Origin: Saccoglossus kowalevskii
Taxonomy: Eukaryota > Hemichordata > Enteropneusta > Harrimaniidae
DNA: 34,643 bases
Assembly (NCBI RefSeq): GCF_000003605.2
Contig: NW_003156748.1
Span: forward strand, 140,299-174,941
Reading direction: 5' to 3'
The notes under the pieces are model-generated. The model did no database searches, was not told the DNA's origin, and saw only the letters and a program-made list of their open reading frames with translations. Position numbers and translations under genes: made by a program. Shown here in pieces: positions 20,585 to 31,577 of this stretch; positions within the stretch are counted from its first letter, which is position 1, and every line of letters starts with the position of its first letter.

Positions 20585-21665
20585 TTTATATTTATTCACA
20601 CTGGTTTTACACTCAACTATCAATTGATTTCACAATCTTTGATTGTGCGTAATTCATTCAACATAGTGGATTGTATTCTGAGCATGTTTGAATATTTTTT
20701 GTGCATAGATATATCACTAAGTTAATTTTAAGGTATGGTTTGCTTAGTACAAACGAAGAAGACGAAAATACTACACACTTTCTTCAGGCACGTCCAGTTA
20801 TTAGAAAATAATGAACAGATTAAAGCACGTTCAGTTCAATTGTAGGAGTCAGAATCCGATCATGGACGAGTAATTAGTGATTGTGAGATTTCCGGAGAGC
20901 CCAGAGCGTCTATCCTATGCAGTGCATATTAATCACCTGATTTTCATAATTATTAGTTAATTGCTTTTTCAAGTACCAATCATCACATTTCAATAAAACT
21001 TGTACATAGATGTCATAAGACATTACACAGACCTGGTTTAAATCTGTGTGTATTAATTACCTAATTTGCATAATAATGTTTTTTTTTTCATCGATACATT
21101 GACGGTATGATACATTGCACAGACCTTGCTACTTCTACATAAGTTAATACATCACATTAATTACCTGACTTGTATAATATATAGTTTTCAGTTTCTGCAT
21201 AAATATCCCATGTACTTCCAATGTATTATTTTAATGAATCTAATTGGTTCATACATACTTTGAGACAATGCAACAATGTATTTAGTTTGGGGATTATAAA
21301 TTGCTGTAACAGTAATATGGATGACATTTTAATCTTAAATAAGCAGACAGATATTAGTTACCAAGGCTAATTAATTTTGTTAATATAAGTAATGAACTTT
21401 TCGCACACAAGAGTTCTTTCTGAGCTTTATTTTATTACATCTTAGCAGTACATAATCAGATACATTAGCATGAATCATAACAGAATACAAGAAACAGTTA
21501 TATAAGCTAGTTATAACAGAATTATGAATATGAGGTATGAATATTCAAGTTACATTTTTATTGTTTAATATTTCATGTGCGAAACAATCTAGGAAGCAGT
21601 TGGATTTAGTATGTCTGTCTTAGTGTGTGTGGGGTGGGGTCTTTTTGTTGCCGAAATCCCAAGAA
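20585..21665. repeat. long dispersed repeat, copy B
   Basis: Direct-orientation copy of 140-1415, beginning with two degenerate 21-bp satellite units and ending with the AACAATCTAGGAAGCAG block. Homology stops near 21665, where copy A continues into the envelope-like remnant. The two copies bracket the 19-kb interval that holds both proposed genes. Confidence 0.85.
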
Positions 21666-22116
21666 CCACTTGACGATTTCAAAATAGTTGCACGTATTAA
21701 TTAGCTAATTATCTTCCTGTATTTACTAAAATTCAAGTTAATTTTAGGATATTTTGTAGATTTGTATCAAATTTAGTCAGCACATACCGTGTTGCAGTAT
21801 GCACATCGTATTATTTTTTGAACAAATTGTATTGTAAGTTACTTAACTTGCATAATTTTCTTCTCTAAATAGGTTTTATATTATAAATGTGGACCACAAT
21901 TTTGCAAAAGTGAACATTGGTGTAACATGCATGCCCGACTAAGTAATGAAATTATAACCATACTTTAATAAGATAATTTGCATAATGTTATTTTTTTTAA
22001 TACTTTCACTGATTGTAATGTAATACGAACATACCAACAAACCCTATGACTTTAACACCTTTGACATTTAGATATTACAAAATTATTTAATCTAGTTACT
22101 GTTACTGACTAATAAT
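21666..22116. other. non-coding AT-rich repeat-like sequence
   Basis: Contains further 'taattacctaatttgcataat'-type pieces like those inside the dispersed repeat. No open frame or exon is supported. Confidence 0.45.
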
Positions 22117-22340
22117 TAGCTAGGCTATTGCAAGAGCAATATTTTAGATGTAGTATGTTACGAACTACTAATTACATTAGATTACTATTGTACACCTAAA
22201 ATAAACATTGTACACTACAGCTAGATACACCATAGGAAATACCATACTTAAATAAACTACATGGCGTTAGGCTATTACAAAAGGAATGTTCTAGTTGTAG
22301 TATGAGATAAACTAGTAATCCCACTAGATTGCTATTACAT
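22117..22340. repeat. 147-bp tandem duplication, diverged
   Basis: A block with TAGGCTATT, a central TGTAGTATG and a final TTAGATTACTATT (about 22121-22190) recurs about 147 bp later with around one difference in five. Confidence 0.65.
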
Positions 22341-22599
22341 ATACCCCAATTTTTATAATACTACCAATCAATGGACAATACATAATCAATATAGACAATG
22401 GAATGCAATTTATTTCTGAATATAATGCATTTGATGTTATGTTTGCGAACACAGTACTGTACACCTGTTAAAACCAAGCCATGCATGGCACAGTCCCCGT
22501 TAGTTATCAAATTTAAGATAAATAGTTTTGTTTATAGTAATATAGTTGGAACATAAACATGTCAGAAGTATGGATCCAGAAGATGATGCTTGATTATGA

Positions 22600-23640
22600 T
22601 GATTTTTTAACATTTAAATGATTTACATCCTGTATCTGATTGTCAAAAGAGTACTTGTTCATATTGCGACTTATTGCGCTGGAACAGCATTAATTAAAAC
22701 AAAATGGCACCAGTCGGCCATTTTAAATACATCTATAATATGATGTAAAACGAATATATAAAATTTGAACATAATCAGTCAAAGCATATCAGAGATATGA
22801 CTCTAGAAGTGCATGCATATGAACAAAATGGCCACCAGTCAGCCATTATGAATACGATCTGAAAAATAAAATGAGGTGCACCAGGAACCCATATTCTCTT
22901 AAGTATGTACTAAGTTTGAACAAAATCCATCCATAAACGCCAAGATCCCGTTCTGGAATGCCAGAAATGCTTGATTTTTAATAATTTTTCAGCACAAAAA
23001 TGGCTGCCATTTGGCCATTTTGAATCAGATAGTCAAACCAATATATCCATGTCATGATGTATAATGAATATATAAAATTTGACCATAATCAGTCAAAACA
23101 AGGCAGAGATACAGCACTAGAACTGCATTCATTAAAACAAAATGGCTGTCAGTCGGCCATTTTAAATTCGATCTAAAAAATAAAGTGTCAAACGTATGTA
23201 CCAAGTTTGAACAAAATTCAAATATAAATGCTAATCCAGGTTTAGAATGCCAGAAATGCTTGATTTTTGATTATTTAAAACAAAAATGGCTGCCATTCGG
23301 TCATTTTGAGTCAAACCAATATATATCTATGTAATGATATATAATGAATATATAAAATTTGATCATAATCAGTTAAAGCATGGCAATAGAACTGATGTGC
23401 ATCAAGGTCCCATAATGTCCAATGTATGTACAAAGTTTAAACAAAATCCATCCATAGAATTTTTAGCACAAAAATTGCCATAATTCGGCCATCTTGAATC
23501 AGATCTTGAAACAAATTGATGTCCGTATGTACAATAATATGTATGATATGTATGTGTGAAGTTTGATTGTGATTGGTTCAGGCATGTCTAAGATACAGCA
23601 TGGTCAAGGTCAAAACGGGGACTAATAATGTATTTGGGAG
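22600..23640. repeat. composite repeat array with AAAATGG...CCATTTT cores
   Basis: A core of AAAATGG(C) followed about 12 bases later by GGCCATTTT occurs near 22701, 22825, 22996, 23138, 23282 and 23469. Between cores are repeated blocks such as TATAAAATTTGAACATAATC, 'gccagaaatgcttgattttt' and 'aagtttgaacaaaatcca'. Two alternating sub-unit types give a higher-order period of about 285-330 bp. Each core is itself a short inverted repeat. Confidence 0.85.
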
Positions 23641-23749
23641 ATGCCAAAAATCTGTTATACATCCCATCATCTTTTTAAACACGGGTCACATGTAAATGCT
23701 TGATGCGATACATTATCGTCATGCATGGCGAGCGAGCGATCTGAAACTC

Positions 23750-24527
23750 TTATTGACCAGATAGGTCAGGTCGCTGATTAACCAATGGGTCGTTTGCTGT
23801 TGCTTGCGACTTCGACGGTAACAGTTTCCAAAATGAACCAGTTTCATCACAATTATAAACTTGTTCGCCAAAATAACCACCTTCATAGATAATTTCTCTC
23901 AGATTTTTGGGAAAAGTTCTGAGAGCGTCCATGTTCGCAGATCGAGCTTCGCCTTGGATTGAGACTGCGTGTATAGCCTGTCTTCTTTGCCATCGCAAGA
24001 ACCACCCTGAACTGGCCTCAAATTCAAAGTCGTCGTATCTGAGTTGCGTGCTTTGCATTGGATGATGGAACCAGAGAGTGGAGTTCCGGCAGACCATTCC
24101 TGAAGAAATGTAACAACTTTATCGATGTCATCATTGTCGGACAATTTCGCACGTTTTTCTGTTCAATCGCTTAGACATGCTGCTCAGTTGAGAAATAGAT
24201 TTCAGATACGGAATTCAACTCATTGTAGCCTGTTTCATAGAGTTATACCAAAATGGGACCGGCCGGGAAGCACGTACGGTCACAACTCGACACCGCTGTT
24301 GACACCTTGAGTAAGGCCGCCGTCACCCATTGAATCTCAGCAATTGACGGACAGTAGGCGTTAAGTTGTCTCTTTAACGGTTAGTTAAAAATACTATGCC
24401 GCGAAACATTAGTCTTTGTACTTCAAAACTGCTGTCAAAAAACAATAGAAATTTTGGGAGCCATCCAAGTACCCGCGACTTGGCCGAATCGCGACTTACC
24501 GAGGCACGACTTAGCGAGGGGTCACTG
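23750..24527 (-). mobile_element. truncated Tigger/pogo DNA transposon
   Basis: Minus-strand frames hold parts of a Tigger-type transposase of the Tc1/mariner-pogo superfamily. SAGTPLSGSIIQCKA lies at about 24055-24095, followed in another frame by the CENP-B-type helix-turn-helix end (SSGWFLRWQRR, VSIQGEA). Then comes the start of the DDE domain, VYNCDETGSFWKLLP at about 23800-23845, with the first catalytic Asp. Frame changes and missing N-terminal sequence show decay, and the rest of the DDE domain is absent. The outer end at 24460-24527 reads inward from CAGTGACCCCTCGC, a terminal-repeat-like end next to a TA dinucleotide, as expected for TA-targeting elements. The other end is truncated near 23740. 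Confidence 0.85.
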
Positions 24528-24549
24528 TATTATAAATATATTTTGTTTA

Positions 24550-24760
24550 ATTAATTTCCACCATTACAAATTGATAAATTGAGAGAACAAATGTCTCAAC
24601 AAATATTTGAGACTTATTTTAGTTTAAAGAACTCTCGTTTGATTATTTTCCACTATTACAAGTTAAGTTGAGAGAATTAATGTCTCGACAAATATTCAAG
24701 ACTTATTAAGGTGTAAAGAACTCTTTGATCAACTTCCACCATTGCAAATTGTTAAAATAA
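24550..24760. repeat. about 110-bp tandem repeat
   Basis: Two copies and part of a third of a unit with TTTCCACCATTACAA, TTGAGAGAA, ATGTCTC, ACAAATATT and AAGAACTCT. Units start near 24550, 24645 and 24727. Confidence 0.75.
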
Positions 24761-24984
24761 TGAAATAAATATACTGGTATAATTTTAAGTTTGTCTCTGA
24801 TTTCTCAGTCAAATGTAAAACTTATGTACTGTACATGCAGTTTCTTTGGCTTGTGAGTTAACTGACAGTGGCGTTTTTTCAGGGGCACAATAATAATTTG
24901 CAACTAAACTTGCGAATGTTCGGGAAGAGTTTTCATTGTCCTGATTGTTGGATCATTCAAGCTCCAGAGGCAGTCTTTGAAAAA

Positions 24985-25150
24985 TATAGACCCCTTTTCA
25001 GACAGAAATACTGAAAAAAACTATACCCCTTTACAGACAGACAGGGTAAAATAATATATTCCTGTTCAGACAGAAGTGGTGAATTTGAGACCCCTTTTGG
25101 CGGCACATATACATATAGCAGCACGTCAATGTGAGTACCCCCCCCCCCCA
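24985..25150. repeat. short GACAGA-type repeats with C-run
   Basis: A block 'acccctttt(t)cagacagaa' appears three to four times (near 24990, 25026, 25066 and 25098). It is followed by a run of about 11 C at 25139-25149. Probably part of a dispersed repeat. Confidence 0.5.
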
Positions 25151-25258
25151 GTCATGTAATATTGGCTGTCATTCTATAGAAAAGCTTTCAGTGATACAAA
25201 AGGTTTAAGACTGTGGGTCAAAAGGTGGCTGAATCGGAACAATATATCTCATTGTTAG

Positions 25259-25576
25259 TCATGGTTGCAAGCCTCTAGAATAGAATTTGTGAAGAGTTGG
25301 GTCGACAGTACAGACAAAACGAGGTTTCCATTCGCAAAACCAATATGTTATCGCAATAGGGTACTTGGGTATTAAGAGTTTGTTTTCAGGGGTGGGTGAT
25401 ACCAAGGTGGAAAATGAATGCACATATGGGGGTAATTCCTTGAATTGCAATATAGAGGGTTCAGTCTGAAATACATATATATAGTGTTCCATGTTTCGTC
25501 TGATATTTCTGTGGTATTCTGCTGCTGTAAATAATGCACGATTTGTTCCGAAATTCAGTATGTTGTGTTCACTCAT
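25259..25576 (-). CDS. hypothetical 105-codon open frame
   Basis: An uninterrupted minus-strand frame starts at an ATG at 25576 (MSEHNILNFGTNRALFTAAE) and ends at 25259. It has no recognised domain, signal peptide or convincing splice site. The region sits beside repeat sequence with C-runs and GACAGA units, so the frame is more likely repeat-derived than a gene. Confidence 0.15.
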   Translation of the reverse strand: MSEHNILNFGTNRALFTAAEYHRNIRRNMEHYIYVFQTEPSILQFKELPPYVHSFSTLVSPTPENKLLIPKYPIAITYWFCEWKPRFVCTVDPTLHKFYSRGLQP

Positions 25577-26116
25577 GGGTTATTCGTTTTTTGCTCAAAA
25601 CACCCCTATTTGTTAATGGCAGAGTCGAATAGTTTCACTCCCACTGAGAAATACAATGCTGAAGGCAGACATGCCGTGCTACAGCGGTACTCCACTGACG
25701 GGATGACTAGTTATGCATGCTACAACTTCGCTTGTGATGTTGCTTGTTAGCCGTGGATTAAATGAATCTTGATTACCGGTTAAAATGTTGCTCATTTGGC
25801 GTTGGTAATCTTTATTTGGAACTGGGTAACGCCGCAACGTCGCCAGCAGAAACCTCCTGATACTTTGATGTTGATGGTCGTGCCTCAATGGTAATCGCTA
25901 ATTTTACTGCGGGTTGATCTTCCAATAGCCCTTCAGGGTTTATAAAACTCAGTCAACATACACCAAGTTCTCTCAATCGTAGTATTCCATGTGATGTACA
26001 CCTGACATGCCAAAAATGTTGCTGAACGATTTGCACTGGGTAAAATTAGCAGACAAAAATTTGCAGACAAAAATAAAAATAGTTTGGTTGCCAATGAAAA
26101 CAAACCGGTAGGCTGG

Positions 26117-26804
26117 TTGGCGATCCGCTCCACTCAAAAAACAAGATATATGTTATCGGCTGTTGCAAATGTAGGACATTAACGTGAAGCTAACGTCTGT
26201 TTATAATTAAAACCGGGCATCGTACACGAAGTTCGCAAAAAAAAAAAACATTCAGTCTTTAGAAGTCACTTTATTTTATTGCTAGTAGTAGGACGTATTC
26301 TGCCGTTCAGATTTTACAAATAGTAACTTTGTACCCACACTCAAGCTGAGTAGATTGAGCTATGTCCGTGCTTTTTAATCATAGAAATGTAGGGTGTGAT
26401 ACATTTGGCGTAAAGGTATTTAAACAAATCAGTTTTTGGATGTTGCCATGGGAACGGTGGTCAGAATTTGTTTTCAGATTTTACAAATAGTAACTTTGTG
26501 CCCATACTCAAGCTGAATAGAATGAGCTATGTCTGAGGTGTCGTATCCTACGTTTGTAGCAGGAGATACATTTAGCGCGAAGCAATCCTAAAATCATTTT
26601 TTTTACTGTTGCTATGGCAACGGTGGGCAAATTTGTTCCCACATTTTTCCTAATAACTGGGATGAAGGTGTGACCTACCTGCTAAGTTTGAGCAAAATCG
26701 GCCAAGCCAAAAAAACAAACACAGAAGAATCTATACGCGAAAACACTGGAAATCACATGCAGACACACAAAAGTGATTTTAAGGGTGTTGGAGCGGATCG
26801 CCAA
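26117..26804. mobile_element. non-autonomous element with 16-bp perfect inverted ends
   Basis: TTGGCGATCCGCTCCA at 26117-26132 is matched exactly by its reverse complement at 26789-26804. The 16-bp identity 670 bp apart is not expected by chance. The inside has no transposase frame and includes a 172-bp tandem duplication. No clear target-site duplication was identified, so the family is unassigned. Confidence 0.6.
26302..26660. repeat. 172-bp tandem duplication inside the inverted-end element
   Basis: The block GATTTTACAAATAGTAACTT, a following 'actcaagctga' and a final GTTGCCATGGGAACGGTGG (second copy GTTGCTATGGCAACGGTGG) occurs twice, at about 26309-26463 and 26476-26628. Confidence 0.85.
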
Positions 26805-28780
26805 TACCATGTTCATTTGCATATTGACCGTGAAAATACCAAAAACATTATTGCATTGATGATATGCAAATTTGTTTTAGTCAAAATAAGTGACTGCCTA
26901 GAAGTTCCATTAATGTTGTCCAAATTTCATTTCAATCGGCAAGTTAATTCATGTACGCAAAGGTAAAATATCGTACTTCTAAATATTGTTTATTTCTGCT
27001 ATGTTTCGAAAACGCTACTCTTGAAAGGACTACTTTGTTTGCTCCCAGACCTCATTTGCATATTGGGTGTGGTAATACCGATTTTAATTCCAGGGACAAA
27101 TCAAAATAAACTGCAGTACATATATAATAATGTGGAATACATGTTTCTGCTAAAATAAATTCCAGTGAAAAATTCTCTCACACTCTATTGAGACTTGTGA
27201 AAATTGGATGCTTGAAAACTTTTAGATGAAATTCTATGCGACTTCATGGGAGTTGGAAATGAACAAATTATATGAAACCCAACCCTACCACTCCATACAC
27301 AGTGTAAACTACACCCCAAAAACCTCCTTTCACCAGTGTATTCTATTTGACTTCAGGAGAATTTGAAATAAACAAATTATATGACAACGAACTTAATTAT
27401 AATTTCAACCTCTAGGTCAGCACTGATTAAATAAACTACCTCGTCTTTATGTCAACTTGAAGTTATTCAATGCCTACGTCAGTGACTTGAAAGTCTGTTT
27501 CAATCCCATATTGATTGCATGGGAGTGCCAGTCTTATATTTTCTATTGTAATGTCAATTTCTTGCGATTAATCGGAAAATGAGGCTGTAACCACAAACCA
27601 TCTAGATAAAACCTGGTGTAAGCATCGGTTAGGCAGTCTTGAACTATGCATGTGAAGCCAGCTGAGAGGTATATCCAATCTTATAGATTTCTCATTGTTT
27701 GGTAACTATTTGCTGCAAATGCAACAAAAATCAATATAAAAATATCACCCACACAGCATTCTACAGGTTACTTGTTATAAATGAGCTTATCTTTCCAAAA
27801 CAATTCCATCAGTGCATATGCGTGCATTCATCCTTCTGGTTCAGGTTCTGGTTCACATTCAGAGCTTGTTTCTCAGTTTTTCTTTGGCTTGGCCGTCACT
27901 GGGCCAACAAATAGATGGTATGTCTGTCACTGGAATGTCACAGGTCTCACTGGAGGTTGGGGCCGGAACAGTGAATATTGAGTGTTCACGCATAATACTA
28001 GAACATACAAGAGTTTGAGTAAGGGTTGGACCATTTGATTTTTGAGGGGGGGGGAGGTCATTCTGAACACAGTAGATTCACTTGAATTACTGCATCATAA
28101 GAATATGCCAATTCTTCCTGCCACGATAAGGGAGCACGGAGTACAAAAAGAAACTAGGTCATATATAAATGGGTGTCAATGATTCTGGTTTGTGGATTAA
28201 TTAATAGCAGAGGGAAAATTAATATCTTCATTTCAATATTAATTTCGAAAACAATTTCACTCTGGTTGCATTTAGACTGTATACCAGATATGCTCTATTA
28301 GAAGAGCATCTCTAATAGAAGCACATGTACGGCAACAATTTTATTGATTGTATACTGATTTATCAAAATATGATGTATTTTGACCATAGAAACACCTCCG
28401 TTATTTACATAAGAGCATGCGCTACTAATAGAGCAAATACAGTATTGCATGCAACATCTCTGACAATTTAGCAGTTTTAGTTTAAATACATTTTACAAAC
28501 TAAAACAGGAACATAGTATGGATCTAATTTTCACCCTGTTGTATCAAGAATCAATGCAACATATAGAGAAAGCTGCATTTTCACTGGAATTTATTTTGCA
28601 GAAAATTGATTTCAAGTAAAACAGGGAAAATAAAATGACAGTGCAAATAAAGCATTCCACGGTATGTTATGTGACCACAATATTAGACAAGATACATTCA
28701 TGATTGTATGGAACCATGTTTTATTAAACAAGTAATAAATAAAATAAAATATTATGTTCCAAGACTGTGTTACGCCCGAG
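26805..28780. other. non-coding region with minor repeats
   Basis: No exon is supported. A diverged 110-bp duplication occurs at 27229-27390 (both units carry GAAAT-AACAAATTATATGA). There is a run of about ten G near 28045-28054 and two octamer motifs ATTTGCAT near 26816 and 27054. Short overlapping frames at 27700-28020 lack splice support. Confidence 0.45.
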
Positions 28781-28789
28781 CAACGCGTG

Positions 28790-28967
28790 CCAAGGTGGCG
28801 GATCCAGAGGGGGGCAGGGTGGTCATGCCCCCACCCAACGCATGACGATTCATATCATCCGGATTACGCATAGCTTCTCTGCGATTTACGCTCCGTATAT
28901 CTTAAGCGAAGCTCCCCCCCCCCCCCCAATACATTTTGCTGGATCCGCCACTGGCTTGCCAGTGTAG
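28790..28967. mobile_element. short MITE, hAT-like ends
   Basis: GTGGCGGATCCAG at about 28795-28807 is matched by its reverse complement CTGGATCCGCCAC at 28939-28951. G-rich sequence lies just inside the left end and a run of about 15 C just inside the right end, so the inverted homology extends inward. An eight-base direct repeat AACGCGTG lies at 28782-28789 and 28968-28975, which could be a target-site duplication of the length used by hAT elements, though it stands some bases off the matched ends. Confidence 0.65.
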
Positions 28968-29069
28968 AACGCGTGTCACTATCTATATAAAAAAATAATA
29001 AAGACGTCTAATCTGAGTCACTGTCCGAATAAAAACGGTACTCTTGAAGTACTAATTTTTGTGTCACAG

Positions 29070-29212
29070 GAAGATGGGGGTATAGGACTGATTATTCTGC
29101 CACAGTCAGTATTCAAAGCGATTTGCAAAACAAAACGTGGATTGAAGGCAAAGAGTTGGCCAAATCCCTTGATACAATTGAAACTATCAACTACAGTTAT
29201 TCAACTATTTAG
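29070..29212 (+). CDS. orphan 3'-terminal exon, product unknown
   Basis: A TTTTTGTGTCACAG acceptor is followed by a frame that takes two bases to complete a codon. It then reads RWGYRTDYSATVSIQSDLQN and further to a TAG at 29210-29212 (46 full codons). The composition is protein-like, with two N-glycosylation sequons (NKT and NYS), which suggests an extracellular or lumenal tail. No partner exon upstream could be identified. Its entry phase equals that of exons 3 and 6 of the methyltransferase gene, but the sequence is not similar to either. Confidence 0.35.
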
Positions 29213-29346
29213 TTTTTTTTCACCAAGCTAGCATTTTAGTAAGTAATTATGCATTAACGTTACAAAGACAAATTAAAGACGGATATTTTTGACAAATTCT
29301 AAAAAGTGTTAACACTCTGTTAGTATATTTCATTTCCATGGTCCTC

Positions 29347-29820
29347 CAAAATGATTGATAATCTTTCTTGGTGAATTACGCATCGCAGCTATTCATCTGA
29401 AAATGCCAATTTTGTGGCAACACTGGTTTATATATTTACTGAATGTTCTCGTCTGCACCAGCTTTTCTTGTTGGTTTGTGATATAATTTAACTATTAACA
29501 GATCAAAAAATGTCACTTCATGGCTGATATTTGGGTCTCGCTGCACAGAAACACTTTGCAAACATTTTGTTAGGCTGACTGGTTAACAACTTACATCAGC
29601 ATAGCATAATATACACATAATTCACTACAAAATTAGAAATGGAAATTCAAGTTCTCTGATAAGAACAGTAATGCCACAGACATGTTTCGTCGGCACACCC
29701 ACAGCAGGATCAGCATTGGATTTGAATATGAAATTATACACAAACTTGAAGCCTTTGAGATTATATGGACGTGTAGCGGCGTAGTATATTCACTATCAGT
29801 AAGCAGTGATATGGAACTCA
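29347..29820. repeat. dispersed repeat, copy 2, interrupted
   Basis: Matches 18651-18850 in two parts, about 29347-29402 and 29663-29820, with about 260 bp of unrelated sequence between. The minus-strand frame open in copy 1 is broken here. Confidence 0.6.
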
Positions 29821-29947
29821 ACATCTACGTCAAATAGTGTATCAGTTAGCCCAATAGCTAAATCTATAAGATAGACGGCCAACGTAAATAGAGTAGCCAA
29901 GGTGTTAAAAATATATTAAGTAGTTGCAAATCAAATTAAGCATTATT

Positions 29948-30343
29948 ATGTGTCACAAGGGAATACTTTTGGTTCATTTAGTGTATTTTTTTGGACTCGC
30001 CAGTCCTGAAAACCTAATGTTTCATGTAATAACGGAAATCAAGTTTTCACATTTTCCTCGTAAAAGAGTATTGCCTGTTCTCTCTCTGAAAACCAGAGAC
30101 AGCACTAAACACAAAGGAAAGTTTATTGGCTTAAACTGGAATTTAGATCGTGTTATCATCTTAATTTTCCTTCGAAGAGTTGTATGGATAAATTTTCATA
30201 TGACGACAATAACAACAGCAACAGACATGGTAACGGATAAGGTAAAAATGCCATTTTTAGCTCCGCTGTCGACTTTGTCTAGCGGAGCGTGGAACGTCTG
30301 TGACGTAGCCATAACACAATTTACATCGCTTTTGGTCATGTGA
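29948..30343 (+). CDS. hypothetical 131-codon open frame
   Basis: Starts MCHKGILLVHLVYFFGLASP, which looks like a signal peptide, but has no domain I recognise and no splice or polyadenylation support. A frame of this length is about what chance allows in 34 kb of AT-rich DNA. A hairpin near its 3' end (30260-30288) suggests repeat origin. Confidence 0.15.
   Translation: MCHKGILLVHLVYFFGLASPENLMFHVITEIKFSHFPRKRVLPVLSLKTRDSTKHKGKFIGLNWNLDRVIILIFLRRVVWINFHMTTITTATDMVTDKVKMPFLAPLSTLSSGAWNVCDVAITQFTSLLVM
30260..30288. repeat. 8-bp stem hairpin GCTCCGCT...AGCGGAGC
   Basis: Perfect 8-bp arms flank a 13-base loop. A second perfect palindrome, CGCCAC-CTA-GTGGCG, lies at 30467-30481 and partly resembles a CTCF core (CCACCTAGTGGCG, two mismatches). 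Confidence 0.6.
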
Positions 30344-30489
30344 TGCGTAGTTGCATAGGCGTTGCTTTATTTTTTGGTAAATAAACACGTAAATATTTGT
30401 CTTTATGCTAATTGTAAACTGTTCACACTTCTATTCACTTCTATTGCAGACGTCTTTTAGTCATTGCGCCACCTAGTGGCGATAAGGGT

Positions 30490-31570
30490 AATTTTCGTTG
30501 TTTCCTATATAACCATAGTTGTTTATTTTCTGAAGTATTATTTAGTTAATTATTATAGCATTTGTAATTTGATTGAGCAATAACATCAGCGTGACTGTAT
30601 TACCGTTTAACCACAAAGGAGTAATATTTGACTTCGAAGGGTGACTGAAATCTGTATTTCTCAGAGGTGAACATTCACTAAATATAAATATTCTCCGTTC
30701 ACAGAATAGTCGGACAATGTACAGTCTACTAGACTTTTGATGTGAGCGCTGATTAATGGCAGATATAATCGTTAAATGCTGAATGATTGATGCTCAAATC
30801 ATTTTAAGCTTTATTCAATTAATTTTGTATGGCTTTTAATCTGTGCTGAGTGATCTTTTATATCTTGTTGCACAGAATGACAATTTTTGGTTGCCATTAC
30901 TACCATAATTGAAGCTATTGTTGCATTTGCATTGAAAACACACTGTTATTATTTATATGATCAGTCCTGATTTTGGAATAATTGTTTTAATGATCGTATA
31001 TCAAATTAGAAATTCATTTGTGTTGCTAGAGACACATGATTAAACTTTGCCCATATTTTTGAAATTGTTTTAACATCCTTGTTGTAGTTTGACACACCAT
31101 TCGTGTTTGGATCGTCCCACCCTGAGTACTTACTATATTATTATGGGTGTGTCATTAACGGTCAACAGGTTTGTTCACGATCTGTTTGAGGAAAATAACG
31201 CCTTATATAGCCCTGATGTAGTTAAGTTGTTGATAGATTAAGCTGTGATACACCAAATGTTCGCGGACCATCGTGCTTAAAATTTGGCAGCGAGTTTTGG
31301 CCTAGAGAGTCACATCGAAATCTAGCGCCCTCTTTAGGCCAATTTGAGTTTAGCGCATTATCGGCTGTATCGACCTCATATCTTACTGATATTGCACAGA
31401 GTGTAATTTTTGAAACTATTAGACCGATTGTTGTGATAAGTACGAATTTATTGTACTGAATTAAATATGTTGTTGCGTTCTACACATTGATTAGAGCTTT
31501 CGCATGTGTGTTGCCTGTGTGTATGCGACTGAAGCTACCCAGATACTATAGCCCATCCCCGTAGATGATT
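30490..31570. other. non-coding, no feature recognised
   Basis: AT-rich sequence with no open frame above noise, no tandem array and no splice-bounded exon visible. Confidence 0.5.
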
Positions 31571-31577
31571 TCAATAG

